From Bizionia sp. M204 (GTDB taxonomy: Bacteria > Bacteroidota > Bacteroidia > Flavobacteriales > Flavobacteriaceae), in NCBI RefSeq assembly GCF_023205095.1, contig NZ_CP046242.1, forward strand, positions 2,779,001 through 2,843,000: a DNA stretch of 64,000 nt. The letters run 5' to 3'. The notes beneath the pieces are model-generated. The model saw only the letters and a program-made list of their open reading frames with translations, made no database searches and was not told the origin of the DNA. Shown here piece by piece: positions 17,421-25,902 of the stretch. Numbering within the stretch: the first letter of the stretch is position 1; each line of letters opens with the position of its first letter. A program made the position numbers and the translations under genes.

Positions 17421-18434
17421 TTAAAAGTTTGGATCTACATGTTGCTTAATTAAGTTTCGCAAGGTTTGAACGGTTTCCCAATCGTCATTATCTCCAGAAT
17501 TATAGCTAAAGCCATAAGGCACTTTTTTAGCTTTAAAATTGCTGATATAATCTTCTAAACTCCATTTATGAGTTGGAGGTAAAATAGTAAAATATTTACC
17601 TAAATCATAAGTATAAAACGAATCGGAAGCAGTTATCATTTCCTCATGAACTTTTTCACCTGGTCGGATTCCCACCACGGGTTTATCACAATCAGGACCA
17701 ATAGCATTTGCCACATCTAAAATTTTATAAGATGGAATTTTAGGAACAAATAACTCACCCCCCCAAGCATGTTCTAATGCGTGCATAACCATATCTACAC
17801 CGCCTTGTAATGAAATATTAAAGCGTGTCATATTCGGGTCTGTAATTGGAAGGACGTTTTCTTCTTTCTTTTTATTTATGAAAAATGGAATGACGGATCC
17901 GTTAGACCCCATAACATTTCCGTAACGTACTACAGAGAAACGAATAGGATTTTCACCTTTTATATTATTAGCCGCAATGAATAATTTATCTGATGTAAGC
18001 TTGGTAGCACCATATAAGTTAATTGGTGCACAAGCTTTATCGGTTGACAATGCAACAACGCGTTCCACTTTGGTTTTAAAGCAGGCATCCACCACGTTTT
18101 CTGCACCTCCAATATTGGTTTTAATACATTCGTCTGGATTATATTCCGCTATATGGACATGTTTCATAGCAGCTGCATGAATAACGTAATCAACACCTTG
18201 AAACGCCCGTACCAATCGTTCTTTATCTCTAACATCGCCAATAAAATAACGGATTTGTGGATAGGTATCAGACGGATATTCTTGAGCCATTTGAAATTGC
18301 TTTTGCTCATCTCGTGAAAAAATGATTAAACGTCTTAAATCTGGGTATTTAGAAAGGATATGCGTTGTTAAGGCTTTCCCTAAAGAACCTGTACCTCCTG
18401 TTATTAATATTGATTTTCCTTTTAAATCTAGCAT
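17421..18434 (-). CDS. pseB: UDP-N-acetylglucosamine 4,6-dehydratase (inverting)
   Basis: A 337-residue short-chain dehydrogenase of the FlaA1/PseB type. It has the NAD(P)-binding GGTGSLGK at 13-20, STDKA near 130 and the Y141-x3-K145 pair in YGATK. The sequence IHAAAMKHVHIAEYNP is diagnostic of the inverting dehydratases rather than rfbB-type ones. It performs the first step of pseudaminic acid synthesis, making UDP-2-acetamido-2,6-dideoxy-L-arabino-hexos-4-ulose. It is the first gene of the pse group, after a 157-bp gap from cysN that carries a possible -7 promoter element (18528-18535), so it may begin its own transcript. Confidence 0.93.
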   Translation of the reverse strand: MLDLKGKSILITGGTGSLGKALTTHILSKYPDLRRLIIFSRDEQKQFQMAQEYPSDTYPQIRYFIGDVRDKERLVRAFQGVDYVIHAAAMKHVHIAEYNPDECIKTNIGGAENVVDACFKTKVERVVALSTDKACAPINLYGATKLTSDKLFIAANNIKGENPIRFSVVRYGNVMGSNGSVIPFFINKKKEENVLPITDPNMTRFNISLQGGVDMVMHALEHAWGGELFVPKIPSYKILDVANAIGPDCDKPVVGIRPGEKVHEEMITASDSFYTYDLGKYFTILPPTHKWSLEDYISNFKAKKVPYGFSYNSGDNDDWETVQTLRNLIKQHVDPNF

Positions 18435-18527
18435 GTTCTAATTTTAAATCTTATGTTATTCTTAAAGATGTTGATTTTTAAGTAATTATAAACCCGTAAA
18501 ATCTCTTTTATGATATTTATCAGTTGG

Positions 18528-18535
18528 CAAATATA
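18528..18535 (-). promoter_or_regulatory. Possible -7 element upstream of pseB
   Basis: TATATTTG on the minus strand matches the flavobacterial -7 consensus TAnnTTTG. It lies 94 bp upstream of the pseB ATG in the only sizeable gap between the sulfur and pse genes. No clear TTG/TTTG -33 partner sits at the right distance, so it is weak on its own. Confidence 0.4.
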
Positions 18536-18591
18536 AATAAATCAAAGAGACTTTATAATTTTTATGTTATAAATAAAACAATGCAAATAGC

Positions 18592-19845
18592 CTAAAAAAT
18601 CATTCCCGCAGCTACAGTGTCGTTAGTTAAATCATCAACTAAAATAATACTTCCTGTGGCTCTATTATCACGATAAGAATCCACCAATAATGGTTTAGTT
18701 GTTCTAATTTTAACTTTACAGATATCGTTCATGTTTAATTCTTTATTTTCAATATCGCGATTTAGTGTTTCAATGTCTATTTTATAAATGATTTCTTTTA
18801 TCATAGCTTTTTGTACATTATTAGCATGATGTATACTGTATTTTGCACGAGGTTTTGCCGATTTATTATTTAACCAACATAGCATAACCTCAATATCTTG
18901 TACCGCTTCGGGTTTATTGTTTGAACGCACAATCATATCACCGCGACTTATGTCTATATCGTCTTCTAATGTCATTGAAACAGACATAGGAGCAAACGCT
19001 TCAGATATTTCTTCTTTAAATAAATTAATAGATTTTATCTTTGATGAAAAGCCTGAAGGCATAATGGTTACTTCATCACCGATTCGAAAAACACCACTGG
19101 CAATACGACCAGCATATCCGCGATAATCAATGAAATCGCCATATTGAGGCCTAATTATGGTCTGAACTGGGAAACGGGCATCTACTTTGTTAATATCACT
19201 ACTAATATGTAAGGTTTCCAAGGTGTGCAGCAAAGGCGATCCTTGGTACCAAGGCATATTTTCAGATCTGTTTACAACATTGTCACCTAATAAAGCTGAA
19301 ATAGGAATAAAACGAACATCTTTCACCAACATTTTAGATGAAAAACTTTCAAATTGATTAATTATAGTACTATAAACTTCTTCGGAGAAATTAACTAAAT
19401 CCATTTTATTTATGCATACGATAATGTGCGATATTTGAAGTAACGATGCTATAAAAGAATGGCGTTTTGTTTGCTCAACAACACCATGTCTAGCATCCAC
19501 TAAAATTATTGCTGCATTGGCCGTTGAAGCACCTGTAACCATATTACGGGTGTATTGATGATGTCCTGGTGTATCTGCTATAATGAATTTACGTTTGGGA
19601 GTTGTAAAATATCTATAGGCAACATCTATGGTAATACCTTGATCTCGTTCATCTCTTAAACCGTCCGTTAACAATGCTAAATCAATCCCTTCACCCCCTT
19701 TTCTCTTACTCGTTTTTTCAATGGCTTCGAGTTGATCCTCAAATATTGATTTAGAATCGTATAATAAACGGCCTATTAAGGTGCTTTTCCCATCATCAAC
19801 ACTTCCTGCTGTTGTAAAACGTAATAATTGATTATTATCTAACAT
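18592..19845 (-). CDS. cysN: Sulfate adenylyltransferase, GTPase subunit
   Basis: A 417-residue translational-GTPase-fold protein. The P-loop is AGSVDDGKST (residues 9-18), switch II is DTPGHHQYTRNM, and the guanine-binding motif is NKMD. Elongation-factor-like beta-barrel domains follow. With CysD it makes adenosine 5'-phosphosulfate (APS) from ATP and sulfate, driven by GTP hydrolysis. There is no fused CysC kinase domain; a separate cysC lies three genes upstream. The gene is 51 bp downstream of cysD. Full length for the stand-alone form. Confidence 0.95.
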   Translation of the reverse strand: MLDNNQLLRFTTAGSVDDGKSTLIGRLLYDSKSIFEDQLEAIEKTSKRKGGEGIDLALLTDGLRDERDQGITIDVAYRYFTTPKRKFIIADTPGHHQYTRNMVTGASTANAAIILVDARHGVVEQTKRHSFIASLLQISHIIVCINKMDLVNFSEEVYSTIINQFESFSSKMLVKDVRFIPISALLGDNVVNRSENMPWYQGSPLLHTLETLHISSDINKVDARFPVQTIIRPQYGDFIDYRGYAGRIASGVFRIGDEVTIMPSGFSSKIKSINLFKEEISEAFAPMSVSMTLEDDIDISRGDMIVRSNNKPEAVQDIEVMLCWLNNKSAKPRAKYSIHHANNVQKAMIKEIIYKIDIETLNRDIENKELNMNDICKVKIRTTKPLLVDSYRDNRATGSIILVDDLTNDTVAAGMIF

Positions 19846-19896
19846 GGTAATTATTTGAGTTTTGTAAAAAATTTATATCTTCAAGAGATTTTTACA

Positions 19897-20802
19897 TTAA
19901 AAATATCCTTGACGCTTTCTGTCTTCCATAGCCGTCTCAGATCGTTTATCATCGCTTCTATTGCCACGTTCTGTATGGCGAATACTGGCAACTTCTATAA
20001 CAATCTTTTCTAATGTATCAGCATCAGATTCATCACCGCCTGTAATTGTTATATCTCCTAATGTTCTAAAGCGAATTTTTTTAGTGACCACTTGCTCATA
20101 ATCTTCCAAAATTAAAAACTCTGAATTTGGTATCCATGTTCCACCTCTATTAACCACTTCACGTTCATGTGCAAAATAGAGAGACGGAATGGGAATATTT
20201 TCGAGTTTAATATAATTCCAAACGTCCATTTCGGTCCAATTGCTGATAGGAAACACTCTAAAATGTTCACCTTGAAAATGTTGGCCATTAAAAATATTCC
20301 ATAATTCTGGACGTTGATTTTTTGGGTCCCACTGACCAAATTCATCTCTATGCGAAAAAATACGCTCTTTGGCGCGTGCCTTTTCTTCATCACGACGACC
20401 ACCGCCAATGGCACAATCTATATTATGCGCTTCTATGGCATCTAAAAGTGTGGTGGTCTGTAAAGCATTTCGCGTGGCATTTTTACCTCTTTCTTCCGAT
20501 ACACGTCCACCGTCAATAGAGTCTTGTACAGAACCTATAATTAATTTTACGCCTAAATCCTTAACAATATCATCTCGAAACTTAATCGTTTCTGGAAAAT
20601 TATGCCCTGTGTCTACATGCATTAAAGAAAAAGGTATTTTAGCCGGATAAAAAGCTTTTTGAGCGAGATAAGTGACTAAAATTGAATCTTTTCCTCCGGA
20701 AAATAAAATTACAGGATTCTCAAATTGCGCATAAACTTCACGGAGTATATATATTGCTTCGCTCTCTAATTCCTTTAAATAATTTAAATAATATTTACTC
20801 AT
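19897..20802 (-). CDS. cysD: Sulfate adenylyltransferase, catalytic subunit
   Basis: A 301-residue ATP-pyrophosphatase-fold protein. The PP loop FSGGKDS is at 34-40, and GGRRDEEKARAKER and TERGNRSDDKRSETAMEDRKRQGYF-type C-terminal features are typical of CysD. It forms APS together with CysN. It begins 6 bp after cysC on the same strand, within a set that also holds DUF2061 and cysQ. No sulfite-reducing genes (cysH, cysI, cysJ) are present in the window, which fits a role in making activated sulfate for transfer. Confidence 0.95.
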   Translation of the reverse strand: MSKYYLNYLKELESEAIYILREVYAQFENPVILFSGGKDSILVTYLAQKAFYPAKIPFSLMHVDTGHNFPETIKFRDDIVKDLGVKLIIGSVQDSIDGGRVSEERGKNATRNALQTTTLLDAIEAHNIDCAIGGGRRDEEKARAKERIFSHRDEFGQWDPKNQRPELWNIFNGQHFQGEHFRVFPISNWTEMDVWNYIKLENIPIPSLYFAHEREVVNRGGTWIPNSEFLILEDYEQVVTKKIRFRTLGDITITGGDESDADTLEKIVIEVASIRHTERGNRSDDKRSETAMEDRKRQGYF

Positions 20803-20808
20803 AATCCA

Positions 20809-21396
20809 TTATAATTTAGGCATTATATAATCTATTATTCGCACTACGGCCTCATCTACAGTTTCAAATTCGGTGAGAATTTCAATATCTGGATAATCTG
20901 GTGCTTCGTAAGGTGCTGATATACCAGTCATATTTTTAATTTCACCAGCCCGCGCTTTTTTATATAGACCTTTTACGTCACGATTCTCGCACTCCTCAAT
21001 ACTTGTATTAATATATACCTCAACAAAGTTAACATCTTTCACTATATTTTTAATCTTCAGTCGATCTTTTTTATACGGAGAAACAAAGGCTGCTAATGTA
21101 ACTAATCCCGCATCTAGCATAAGGTTTGCAATTTCACCAATTCGTCGCATATTTTCATTTCTATCGGCGGGAGAAAAGGTTAAATCGCTATTAATACCTT
21201 TCCGAATGTTGTCGCCATCTAAACAATATGTTTTTATACCTTCTTGAAATAATTTGGTTTCTACAGCATTCGCTATGGTAGATTTACCAGAACCTGATAA
21301 ACCCGTAAACCATATTAATAAAGGTTTATGACCATTTGATTTTTGACGGTCTTTTCTTGAGACTTGATACGCTTGTAAAAAAATATTATCGTCCAT
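20809..21396 (-). CDS. cysC: Adenylylsulfate kinase
   Basis: A 195-residue P-loop kinase with WFTGLSGSGKST near residues 29-40, then the APS-binding LDGDNIRKGI and SPYKKDR motifs. It phosphorylates APS at the 3' position to give PAPS, the universal sulfuryl donor. It starts 2 bp after the DUF2061 gene ends and is followed 6 bp later by cysD. Typical length; nothing missing. Confidence 0.95.
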   Translation of the reverse strand: MDDNIFLQAYQVSRKDRQKSNGHKPLLIWFTGLSGSGKSTIANAVETKLFQEGIKTYCLDGDNIRKGINSDLTFSPADRNENMRRIGEIANLMLDAGLVTLAAFVSPYKKDRLKIKNIVKDVNFVEVYINTSIEECENRDVKGLYKKARAGEIKNMTGISAPYEAPDYPDIEILTEFETVDEAVVRIIDYIMPKL

Positions 21397-21398
21397 AA

Positions 21399-21827
21399 TT
21401 AGTCATTTTGACGAGTGGATAACCCGTAATTTAATCTATACCAAATACGCTCATGCAAATAGTATAAAATCATTTTTGTCACAACTTCAGCTAAACCAAT
21501 TTGTAAAGCCGCTAAAGGATTACCAGAAATGATCCAGGCTAAAGTCATAGTATCTAAAGTACCTACTATACGCCAAGTTATAGTTTTAAACAAATGTCGT
21601 TTTCTACTTTCTAAAGTTACACCACCCTTTGTAACAGACATTTTATACCAAACACGCTCATGCAAATAGTACAAAATACTTTTTGTAGTTACTTCAGCAA
21701 AACTTAATTTAAATCCAATTAATGGGCTTCCTGTAATTAACCAAGATAAAACAAACGTATCCATAGTACCTATAGCACGCCAAGTTATGGTTTTAGCTAT
21801 ATGTCTTTTGTAAGATGAATCTGCCAT
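21399..21827 (-). CDS. Double DUF2061 membrane protein
   Basis: A 142-residue protein made of two tandem copies of a unit of about 60 residues. Copy 1 has KRHIAKTITWRAIGTMDTF and ILYYLHERVWYKM; copy 2 has KRHLFKTITWRIVGTLDTM and ILYYLHERIWYRL. Each contains two short hydrophobic stretches, as in the DUF2061 family, whose function is unknown. The gene touches cysQ (shared base at 21827) and is 2 bp from cysC, so it is embedded in the activated-sulfate operon. A membrane role tied to sulfate or PAPS handling is a reasonable inference, but no mechanism can be read from sequence. Confidence 0.85.
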   Translation of the reverse strand: MADSSYKRHIAKTITWRAIGTMDTFVLSWLITGSPLIGFKLSFAEVTTKSILYYLHERVWYKMSVTKGGVTLESRKRHLFKTITWRIVGTLDTMTLAWIISGNPLAALQIGLAEVVTKMILYYLHERIWYRLNYGLSTRQND

Positions 21828-22621
21828 TATTTACTAACTAAAAAAGAACTATTCAATAAATTCTCTTTATTGTATACTAATTTCTGTTCCATGTCTACTG
21901 ATATTACGTTAATACCTACTGCCTCACAAATAGCCTGACCAGCAGCTGTATCCCATTCCATTGTTGGTGCAAAACGCGGATAAATATCAGCTTCACCTTC
22001 CGCAATTATGCAAAATTTTAAAGAACTCCCTTTAGAAACAATTTCGATATCCTTTCCTGCAAATTTTAATTTTTCAATAAAATCTAGCGTATCTGGATTC
22101 ATATGCGAACGACTTCCTACTATTTTAACCAATTTATTATCAGTGATTTTAGGGTGAATTGCTTTTGCTACTTGCTGAACACGTTCGAGTGATACATCAT
22201 GCGATGTCAAACTAGCTTTAAAGGATTTACTATTTTCTATATCTGAATAATAAAGTGTTTGAGTTACTGGCACATAAATAACCCCTAACACTGGTTTTCC
22301 TTGGGTAACTAATGCAATATTTACAGTGAATTCGCCATTGCGCTTTACAAACTCTTTAGTGCCATCAAGAGGGTCCACTATCCAACAAGTTTCCCAATGC
22401 TTTCTAATAGAAAAATCTGTTTGTTTATTTTCTTCTGAAATTATGGGGATTTTTGAAGGAACTAAATATGAATTAATAATGTTGTTTGCTTTCTTATCGG
22501 CTTCGGTTAATGGCGAATTATCATCTTTAAAGTCTACCGCAAAAGCAGTATCATAAACTTCCATTATTTCCTTTCCTGCGGCTAAAGATGCTTTTATAGC
22601 AATTTGTAAATTTTTATTCAT
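21827..22621 (-). CDS. cysQ: 3'(2'),5'-bisphosphate nucleotidase
   Basis: A lithium-sensitive phosphatase of about 264 residues. The ATG at 22621 is preferred over the frame opening at 22633, which needs TTG. Metal-binding motifs are visible: SEENK near 60, then WIVDPLDGTKEFVKRNGEFTVN (WIVDPLDGT is the IMPase signature) and EWDTAAGQAICEA near the C-terminus. It hydrolyses 3'-phosphoadenosine 5'-phosphate, the inhibitory by-product left when sulfotransferases or PAPS reductase use PAPS. It overlaps rfbD by 8 bp, which links the sulfur genes physically to the rhamnose genes. Confidence 0.93.
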   Translation of the reverse strand: MNKNLQIAIKASLAAGKEIMEVYDTAFAVDFKDDNSPLTEADKKANNIINSYLVPSKIPIISEENKQTDFSIRKHWETCWIVDPLDGTKEFVKRNGEFTVNIALVTQGKPVLGVIYVPVTQTLYYSDIENSKSFKASLTSHDVSLERVQQVAKAIHPKITDNKLVKIVGSRSHMNPDTLDFIEKLKFAGKDIEIVSKGSSLKFCIIAEGEADIYPRFAPTMEWDTAAGQAICEAVGINVISVDMEQKLVYNKENLLNSSFLVSK

Positions 22622-23480
22622 AATATTTAGCAATTACCTGATGTAACCCGTTTTTCCAATCGGCTGTCGTTATCTTAAATGCAGTTTCAATTTTTAAGGA
22701 TTCCAATACACTATTTTTTGGTCTTCTAGCGGGCGTTGGATAGTTTTTAGTCTGTATTGAATTTAACTTGATAGAAATTTGGCCTAATTTAAAAATAGCT
22801 TGAGCAAATTCAAACCAACTTATAGCGCCTTTGTTGCTAAAATGATATAAGCCGAATTTCTTATTGCCACTTATTATAATTTCCAAAACAACTTCTACCA
22901 AATCTTGGGCATAGGTTGGACTGCCAATTTGATCATTTACAACATGTAACTCCTCTTTTTCAGCGCCTAAACGCAACATGGTTTTTACAAAGTTATTTCC
23001 AAATTCAGAATACAACCATGAGGTTCTAATGATAAAGTAATTCTCTAAAATAGACTGAATATTTCTTTCGCCTTGTAGTTTGGATGCTCCATAAACATTT
23101 ATAGGGTTTGGAATGTCTGTTTCCGAATATGGTTCCTTTTTTGAACCATCAAACACAAAGTCTGTAGAAATATGAATTAAAATAACTCCATATTTTTTGC
23201 AAGCTTCCGCTAAATTTCTCGCTCCAATAGCATTAATTAAAAAGGCTTCTTCTTTTTCTTCTTCAGCTCTATCAACTGCCGTATAAGCTGCACAATTTAT
23301 GCAATAGTTAAAGTTATTAGATTTAAAGTATCTGTCTACTTGCTCTTGGTTTGAAATATCTAAAGTAGCTTTAGTTGTAAAGGTAAAATTAAGAGCCTTA
23401 TAATTATTGCCCTGATGTAAGGCGAATACAGTCTTACCTAGCTGACCGTTAGAACCCGTAATTAAAACCTCTGTTTTCAT
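22614..23480 (-). CDS. rfbD: dTDP-4-dehydrorhamnose reductase
   Basis: A 288-residue extended short-chain dehydrogenase. It has the NADPH-binding ITGSNGQLGK at 7-16, NCAAYTAVDRAE, STDFVFDG and the catalytic Y-x3-K in VYGASKLQGE. It carries out the last step of dTDP-L-rhamnose synthesis. Its start overlaps rfbC by 4 bp. The order rfbB-A-C-D with overlaps or single-base spacing indicates a single operon. Confidence 0.95.
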   Translation of the reverse strand: MKTEVLITGSNGQLGKTVFALHQGNNYKALNFTFTTKATLDISNQEQVDRYFKSNNFNYCINCAAYTAVDRAEEEKEEAFLINAIGARNLAEACKKYGVILIHISTDFVFDGSKKEPYSETDIPNPINVYGASKLQGERNIQSILENYFIIRTSWLYSEFGNNFVKTMLRLGAEKEELHVVNDQIGSPTYAQDLVEVVLEIIISGNKKFGLYHFSNKGAISWFEFAQAIFKLGQISIKLNSIQTKNYPTPARRPKNSVLESLKIETAFKITTADWKNGLHQVIAKYYE

Positions 23481-24022
23481 TTAAAAAAGGCTTCAAATGT
23501 TGGCAGTAGTTTGTCTTTATCTGATAAAAGCAACTCTTTTTCTGGTAATTTCCAATCAATATTCAAGCTGGGATCGTTATAAATAATTCCAGCTTCAGAC
23601 TCTTTATTGTAATAATTATCGCATTTATAAGCAAAAATGGCTGTGTCACTCAGCACCACAAACCCATGAGCAAAACCTCGTGGTAGAAAAAATTGTTTTT
23701 TGTTATCTTCAGATAATTCTAAAGCTTGAAACTCACCAAATGTTGAGGAGTCTTGCCTAACATCTACGGCAATATCTAAAACACGACCTTTTATAACACG
23801 AACGAGTTTGGCTTGGGCAAATTTGCCTGTTTGAAAATGAAGGCCACGTAAAACGCCTTTGGTAGAAAAAGTCTCATTGTCTTGAATAAAATTGACATGT
23901 TGACCTGTTGCCTCAAAAAAATTATTCTGATTAAAGCTCTCAAAAAAATAGCCCCTTGAATCCTGAAAAACTTGGGGTTCAAGAATGAAGCAATCCTTTA
24001 ATTTTGTTTCTGTAATTCCCAT
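23477..24022 (-). CDS. rfbC: dTDP-4-dehydrorhamnose 3,5-epimerase
   Basis: A 181-residue cupin-fold epimerase. DSRGYFFESF and LRGLHFQTGKFAQAKLVRV hold the conserved catalytic His and binding residues, and FLPRGFAHGFVVLS is the typical family C-terminal signature. It converts dTDP-4-keto-6-deoxyglucose to the L-lyxo epimer. It shares one base with rfbA's stop region and overlaps rfbD by 4 bp. Confidence 0.95.
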   Translation of the reverse strand: MGITETKLKDCFILEPQVFQDSRGYFFESFNQNNFFEATGQHVNFIQDNETFSTKGVLRGLHFQTGKFAQAKLVRVIKGRVLDIAVDVRQDSSTFGEFQALELSEDNKKQFFLPRGFAHGFVVLSDTAIFAYKCDNYYNKESEAGIIYNDPSLNIDWKLPEKELLLSDKDKLLPTFEAFFK

Positions 24023-24885
24023 TATTTATTCAACATACCTAAAAGATTGATGCCATAACCACTTTTTAATAATGGTTCTGCTAATGCTCTAAATTGATTT
24101 TCTGTAATATAACCCATTTCAAAAGCAGCGGCTTCTATGGAGCCAATTTTTAATCCTTGACGTTGTTCTATAACCTCAACAAATTGTGCCGCTTGCATAA
24201 GCGAATCAAACGTGCCAGTGTCTAACCAAGCTGTTCCTCTATCCAAAATACTAACACTTAGTTTACCTTGTTTTAAATAGGCTTTATTAACGTCTGTTAT
24301 TTCTAATTCACCACGATGACTTGGTTTGATGTTTTTTGCGACTTCAATAACGGAATTATCATAAAAATAAATACCTGGAACAGCATAATTAGATTTTGGC
24401 TTTTCAGGTTTTTCTTCAATAGACATAACTTGTCCTTCATCATTAAAATCTACAACACCATAGCGTTCTGGATCATTGACGCGGTATGCATATATAATGC
24501 CACCATCGGGATTATTATTACTCTGAAGCAATTTAGCCAAACCAGAACCATAGAAAATATTATCACCCAGAATTAAAGCGACTTTATCTTTTTGAATAAA
24601 ATCTTCAGCTATTAAAAACGCTTCAGCTAAACCATTAGGATGTTCTTGAACGGCATATTCAAAGGTGCAACCAAACTTCTTGCCATCGCCTAATAACTCT
24701 TGAAATAAGGGTAAATCTTTAGGTGTTGAAATAATAAGGATTTCGTGTATTCCAGCATACATTAAGGTTGATAACGGATAATAAATCATGGGCTTGTCAT
24801 AGACAGGCATGAGCTGTTTACTAACCGATAACGTTAATGGATGTAACCGTGTGCCTGATCCTCCTGCTAGAATAATCCCTTTCAT
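24022..24885 (-). CDS. rfbA: Glucose-1-phosphate thymidylyltransferase
   Basis: A 287-residue nucleotidyltransferase starting [18 protein letters not shown], with the [16 protein letters not shown] motif and LGDNIFYG near 108-115. It makes dTDP-glucose from glucose-1-phosphate and dTTP, and in characterised relatives is feedback-inhibited by dTDP-rhamnose. The stop of rfbB at 24886 immediately precedes its ATG at 24885 with no gap. Confidence 0.95.
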   Translation of the reverse strand: MKGIILAGGSGTRLHPLTLSVSKQLMPVYDKPMIYYPLSTLMYAGIHEILIISTPKDLPLFQELLGDGKKFGCTFEYAVQEHPNGLAEAFLIAEDFIQKDKVALILGDNIFYGSGLAKLLQSNNNPDGGIIYAYRVNDPERYGVVDFNDEGQVMSIEEKPEKPKSNYAVPGIYFYDNSVIEVAKNIKPSHRGELEITDVNKAYLKQGKLSVSILDRGTAWLDTGTFDSLMQAAQFVEVIEQRQGLKIGSIEAAAFEMGYITENQFRALAEPLLKSGYGINLLGMLNK

Positions 24886-25902
24886 CTATTTTTTATATTT
24901 ATCTAAATACCAATTAATTGTTTTCTTAATGCCTGACTCAAAATTTTCATCAGCCTTCCAGCCTAAATTAGATTCAATTTTGGATGCATCAATGGCATAA
25001 CGGAAATCATGACCAGGTCTGTCAGAAACAAAGGTAATTTGTTCTTTATAGCTTGTGTGTTTCGGTTTTAATTCGTCTAACGCGTCACAAATAGTATGAG
25101 CTATTTCTAAATTGTTTCGTTCATTTTTACCACCAATATTATAGGTTTCTCCAGCTTTTCCGGTTTGATAAGCTAGATAAATTCCTTGGCAGTGATCCAA
25201 AACATACAACCAATCGCGAATATTTTTACCATCGCCATAAATTGGAATATTCTCTCCAGCAATGGCTTTTCTTATAATTGTTGGAATCAACTTTTCATCA
25301 TGCTGTTTTGGTCCATAATTATTAGAGCAGTTTGTGGTAACTACATTCATTCCATAGGTATGAAAGTAACTACGCACGATAAAGTCTGATGACGCTTTTG
25401 AAGCGCTGTATGGACTATTTGGCGCATAAGGTGTGGTTTCTGTAAACAAGCCTGTTTTGCCTAATGTTCCGTAAACTTCATCGGTTGAAATGTGTAAAAA
25501 CCTATTATTCTCACAACCTGATTTAAATTGATTAGGTCCATGCATCCAATGCTTTTTAGCTACATCTAGTAGATTAAAGGTACCAAAAACGTTTGTCTCT
25601 ATAAAGGCATCCGGGTTTTTGATGGAATTATCTACGTGAGATTCCGCAGCAAAATGGATAACTCCATTAAATTGGTGATTTTCAAATAACTTTTCAATTA
25701 ATTCTCTATCACAAATATCACCTTCAACAAAATGGTATCTACTATTTTTTGCTATTTCGGTTAAATTAGAAAGCTCACCTGCATAAGTGAGCTTGTCTAA
25801 ATTTACAATGGAAATATCTTGAAAATTCTCAAGCAAATGAACAATAAAATTTGAGCCTATAAACCCAGCGCCACCGGTTATTAATAAGGTATTATGCTTC
25901 AT
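24886..25902 (-). CDS. rfbB: dTDP-glucose 4,6-dehydratase
   Basis: A dehydratase of 338 or 342 residues. Two in-frame ATGs exist, at 25914 and 25902. The second gives MKHNTLLITGGAGFIGSNF, the usual family start, and leaves less overlap with the upstream wzz-like gene, so it is chosen. GGAGFIGSNF binds NAD+. HFAAESHVDNSI, STDEVYG and YSASKAS carry the conserved active-site residues. It makes dTDP-4-keto-6-deoxyglucose, the second step to rhamnose. Confidence 0.94.
   Translation of the reverse strand: MKHNTLLITGGAGFIGSNFIVHLLENFQDISIVNLDKLTYAGELSNLTEIAKNSRYHFVEGDICDRELIEKLFENHQFNGVIHFAAESHVDNSIKNPDAFIETNVFGTFNLLDVAKKHWMHGPNQFKSGCENNRFLHISTDEVYGTLGKTGLFTETTPYAPNSPYSASKASSDFIVRSYFHTYGMNVVTTNCSNNYGPKQHDEKLIPTIIRKAIAGENIPIYGDGKNIRDWLYVLDHCQGIYLAYQTGKAGETYNIGGKNERNNLEIAHTICDALDELKPKHTSYKEQITFVSDRPGHDFRYAIDASKIESNLGWKADENFESGIKKTINWYLDKYKK

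Noticed and set aside
20112-20414. A 100-residue frame within cysD
   Set aside because: It is an out-of-frame shadow; cysD has full family motifs in its own frame.
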